From Brevundimonas sp. UBA5936 (GTDB lineage: Bacteria > Pseudomonadota > Alphaproteobacteria > Caulobacterales > Caulobacteraceae), in contig DJDA01000025.1 in assembly GCA_002430835.1 (NCBI GenBank), forward strand, positions 1-22,630: DNA of 22,630 nucleotides, given 5' to 3'. Within the stretch, counting starts at the first letter, position 1; each line of letters begins with the position of its first letter. The notes beneath the pieces are model-generated. The model did no database searches. It had not been told where the DNA came from and saw only the letters and a list, made by a program, of their open reading frames with translations. The translations under genes and the position numbers were made by a program. Of this stretch, positions 21,365 to 22,630 are shown piece by piece.

Positions 21365-22329
21365 TAGACGCTGTCCCTGCCCGCCGGAGGCTTGGGCGCC
21401 AGGGCCATGAAGGCGCGGGATACGAATTTCACCGCCGTCTCGCGGCCCAGCAGCATCGGCTCGCCGTCGATCACGGCGGGAATGCGCGAACGGGCCTCCA
21501 CCTCGATCTTGCGCGCCCCGCGCGTCGTGACGGTCGGATCCTGGCGCCAGTCGTCAAATAGGGCGTGGGCGGCCAGACGGAAGGCCTGGGCCGCGTCGGC
21601 GGTGTTCATGGCCGCCGCCTCCAGCCCGTCGCACTTGACCATGGCCTTGGAGATCAACGGGCTGATCAGCACCAGCGCCTCGGCCTTTTCCCGCGCCCCG
21701 CCGTCCAGCGCATAGCGCACACGGCCCGAGAAGGCCTTCTTCAGCGCCCGACGACCATAGGTCCAGGCCATCTTCAGCTTGCCCTCGCGGATGGCCTCGC
21801 GCGCCGGGGCCCACAGGGCGGGCGAGCCCAGGATGGCGGCGCAATAGAAGGCCTCGCCCTCGACCTCGCCGCCGGACACGCACTGGGGCGCGCCTTCTTC
21901 CAGCGCCAGCCGAAGCGCCGCCTTCCAGTCCGCCGTGCCGTACAGGGCCTTGGGCAGCATGTTCATGGTGCCGCCGGGCAAGGGGGCGATCAGCGGCCCA
22001 TCCGGTCCGGCGCGGGCGGCGACCGAGCGCGCCGTCCCGTCGCCCGCCAGGATGAACAGGGCGTCCGGCCGCGCCGCCAGGGCCTCGCCGATCTGATCCG
22101 GAATGCGCGCGCCCTCCAGCACCACCACCTCGGCCTGCAGCGGATAGACGGCTAGCAGGGCGGCGGCTTCATCGGCCGCCTGCGGCCCGACGCCGCCCGA
22201 CAAGGGATTGACCAGGATGATGACCCGCTCCAGCCGGACCTCCCCGGTCAGAGGGCGAGGCTCCTCGACCGTGTCGTGCGACGAAGGGGCGGCGGCCAGG
22301 GCGCTCAGGAAATTCGGGGCGTCGATCAT
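21364..22329 (-). CDS. Diacylglycerol kinase catalytic domain protein (YegS/BmrU-like lipid kinase)
   Basis: The 321-aa protein has the DAGK catalytic fold: VIILVNPLSGG (36-46), the nucleotide motif LFILAGDGTARSV (91-103) with GDGT at 96-99, and PLPGGTMNMLPKAL (116-129). A beta-rich C-terminal domain follows. About 33 less conserved residues precede the core. Family members phosphorylate diacylglycerol, phosphatidylglycerol or sphingoid lipids with ATP at the membrane face. The ATG (22327-22329) has no ribosome binding site. An exact EcfG promoter ends only eight bases before it, which predicts a leaderless transcript. The gene is coupled to the downstream phosphoesterase gene and divergent from the lipoprotein gene. 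Confidence 0.9.
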   Translation of the reverse strand: MIDAPNFLSALAAAPSSHDTVEEPRPLTGEVRLERVIILVNPLSGGVGPQAADEAAALLAVYPLQAEVVVLEGARIPDQIGEALAARPDALFILAGDGTARSVAARAGPDGPLIAPLPGGTMNMLPKALYGTADWKAALRLALEEGAPQCVSGGEVEGEAFYCAAILGSPALWAPAREAIREGKLKMAWTYGRRALKKAFSGRVRYALDGGAREKAEALVLISPLISKAMVKCDGLEAAAMNTADAAQAFRLAAHALFDDWRQDPTVTTRGARKIEVEARSRIPAVIDGEPMLLGRETAVKFVSRAFMALAPKPPAGRDSV

Positions 22330-22337
22330 GGGCGGCG

Positions 22338-22362
22338 AACGCCTGCGCGGGCGGCCAGTTCC
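22338..22362 (-). promoter_or_regulatory. EcfG-type general stress promoter 4 (lipid kinase operon)
   Basis: Read on the minus strand: GGAAC (22362-22358), a 16-base spacer, CGTT (22341-22338), an exact consensus match. Only eight bases separate CGTT from the ATG at 22329, so transcription should begin at or within a base or two of the start codon. Confidence 0.75.
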
Positions 22363-22414
22363 GCACCTGCGACAGTGAGGGAAAAATAAAGTGAAGCTTG
22401 TGGCGTTTTGCCTC

Positions 22415-22439
22415 GGAACCGCCCTCTTCGGACTGCGTT
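22415..22439 (+). promoter_or_regulatory. EcfG-type general stress promoter 3 (glycine-zipper lipoprotein)
   Basis: GGAAC (22415-22419), a 16-base spacer and CGTT (22436-22439) match the EcfG consensus exactly. The leader to the ATG at 22484 would be about 38 bases and contains a small hairpin, AGGGG-TGC-CCCCT (22451-22463). The core lies about 53 bases from the divergent promoter 4. Confidence 0.82.
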
Positions 22440-22483
22440 ATCGAAGCTTCAGGGGTGCCCCCTAAGGGATGAAGGACAGAACC

Positions 22484-22630
22484 ATGAGCAAGGCGATTCT
22501 CGCCATTGCCGGCGCCGGTCTTCTGGTGACCGCCTGCGCCAGCGACCCGTATTACGGCGGCGGCGCCGGCTCGAGCCAGGCCGTCCGTCAAGGCGCGGTC
22601 GGCGCGGGCCTGGGCGCCGTGGCCGGCGCC
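22484..22630 (+). CDS. Glycine-zipper lipoprotein (3' truncated by window end)
   Basis: Only 49 residues are visible. A type II signal peptide, MSKAILAIAGAGLLVTAC, ends in the lipobox V-T-A-C with Cys18 as the lipidation site. After ASDPYYGGG comes the start of a glycine zipper (RQGAVGAGLGAVAGA), as in small 2TM glycine-zipper proteins or the N-terminus of OmpA-family lipoproteins of the YiaD type. Which one it is depends on sequence beyond the window. GAAGGA (22471-22476) seven bases before ATG 22484 supports the start. EcfG promoter 3 implies general-stress expression, and the product likely goes to the outer membrane. Confidence 0.88.
   Translation, partial: MSKAILAIAGAGLLVTACASDPYYGGGAGSSQAVRQGAVGAGLGAVAGA

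Overview
The window is GC-rich chromosomal DNA of an alphaproteobacterium. Caulobacterales, perhaps Brevundimonas, is my best guess. It rests on the block trpS, murJ, glnD, mutS, on GGAAC-N16/17-CGTT promoters of the alphaproteobacterial general stress sigma factor EcfG (SigT in Caulobacter), on TTGACGS-type -35 boxes, and on the protein families present. There are no rRNA or tRNA genes, CRISPR arrays, insertion sequences or phage modules. Genes are tightly packed, and no gap exceeds about 250 bp.

Left part (1-7260). The 3' end of a heparinase II/III family gene is translationally coupled to a small unknown gene and followed by purH. After purH come two copies of a hairpin repeat whose stems differ but stay paired, then a strong terminator. 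Next, on the minus strand, are a siderophore-interacting ferric reductase and a PadR regulator with a Gly/His-rich tail, arranged like E. coli YqjH/YqjI (NfeF/NfeR). A triple GATATATC operator separates the regulator from a divergent dienelactone-hydrolase-type gene. A redox group follows: an Rrf2 regulator with an operator touching its start codon, a CPWC thioredoxin-reductase-like flavoprotein, and a convergent OsmC peroxidase-type gene.

Middle part (7257-18000, mostly minus strand). This holds trpS with a GNAT acetyltransferase behind it, a lone plus-strand unknown gene, then mutS, glnD and murJ (mismatch repair, PII nitrogen signalling, lipid II flipping) in one direction, and an aldo/keto-reductase-fold protein that seems to lack the catalytic tetrad.

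Right part (18022-22630). An overlapping pair encodes a zeta-class glutathione transferase (maleylacetoacetate or maleylpyruvate isomerase type) and an FAH-family hydrolase. Beyond it lies an apparent general-stress locus. Four EcfG-type promoters within about 3 kb each sit before a start codon. They serve a DUF883 (YqjD/ElaB-like) plus holin-like membrane protein operon, a 59-aa DUF1328 membrane protein, a diacylglycerol-kinase-like plus metallophosphoesterase operon on the minus strand, and a glycine-zipper lipoprotein cut by the window end. The products suggest envelope and membrane-lipid remodelling under stress.

The strongest novel points are the EcfG promoter cluster, including a probably leaderless kinase transcript; the covarying tandem hairpin repeat after purH; and the operator architecture of the PadR and Rrf2 regulators.
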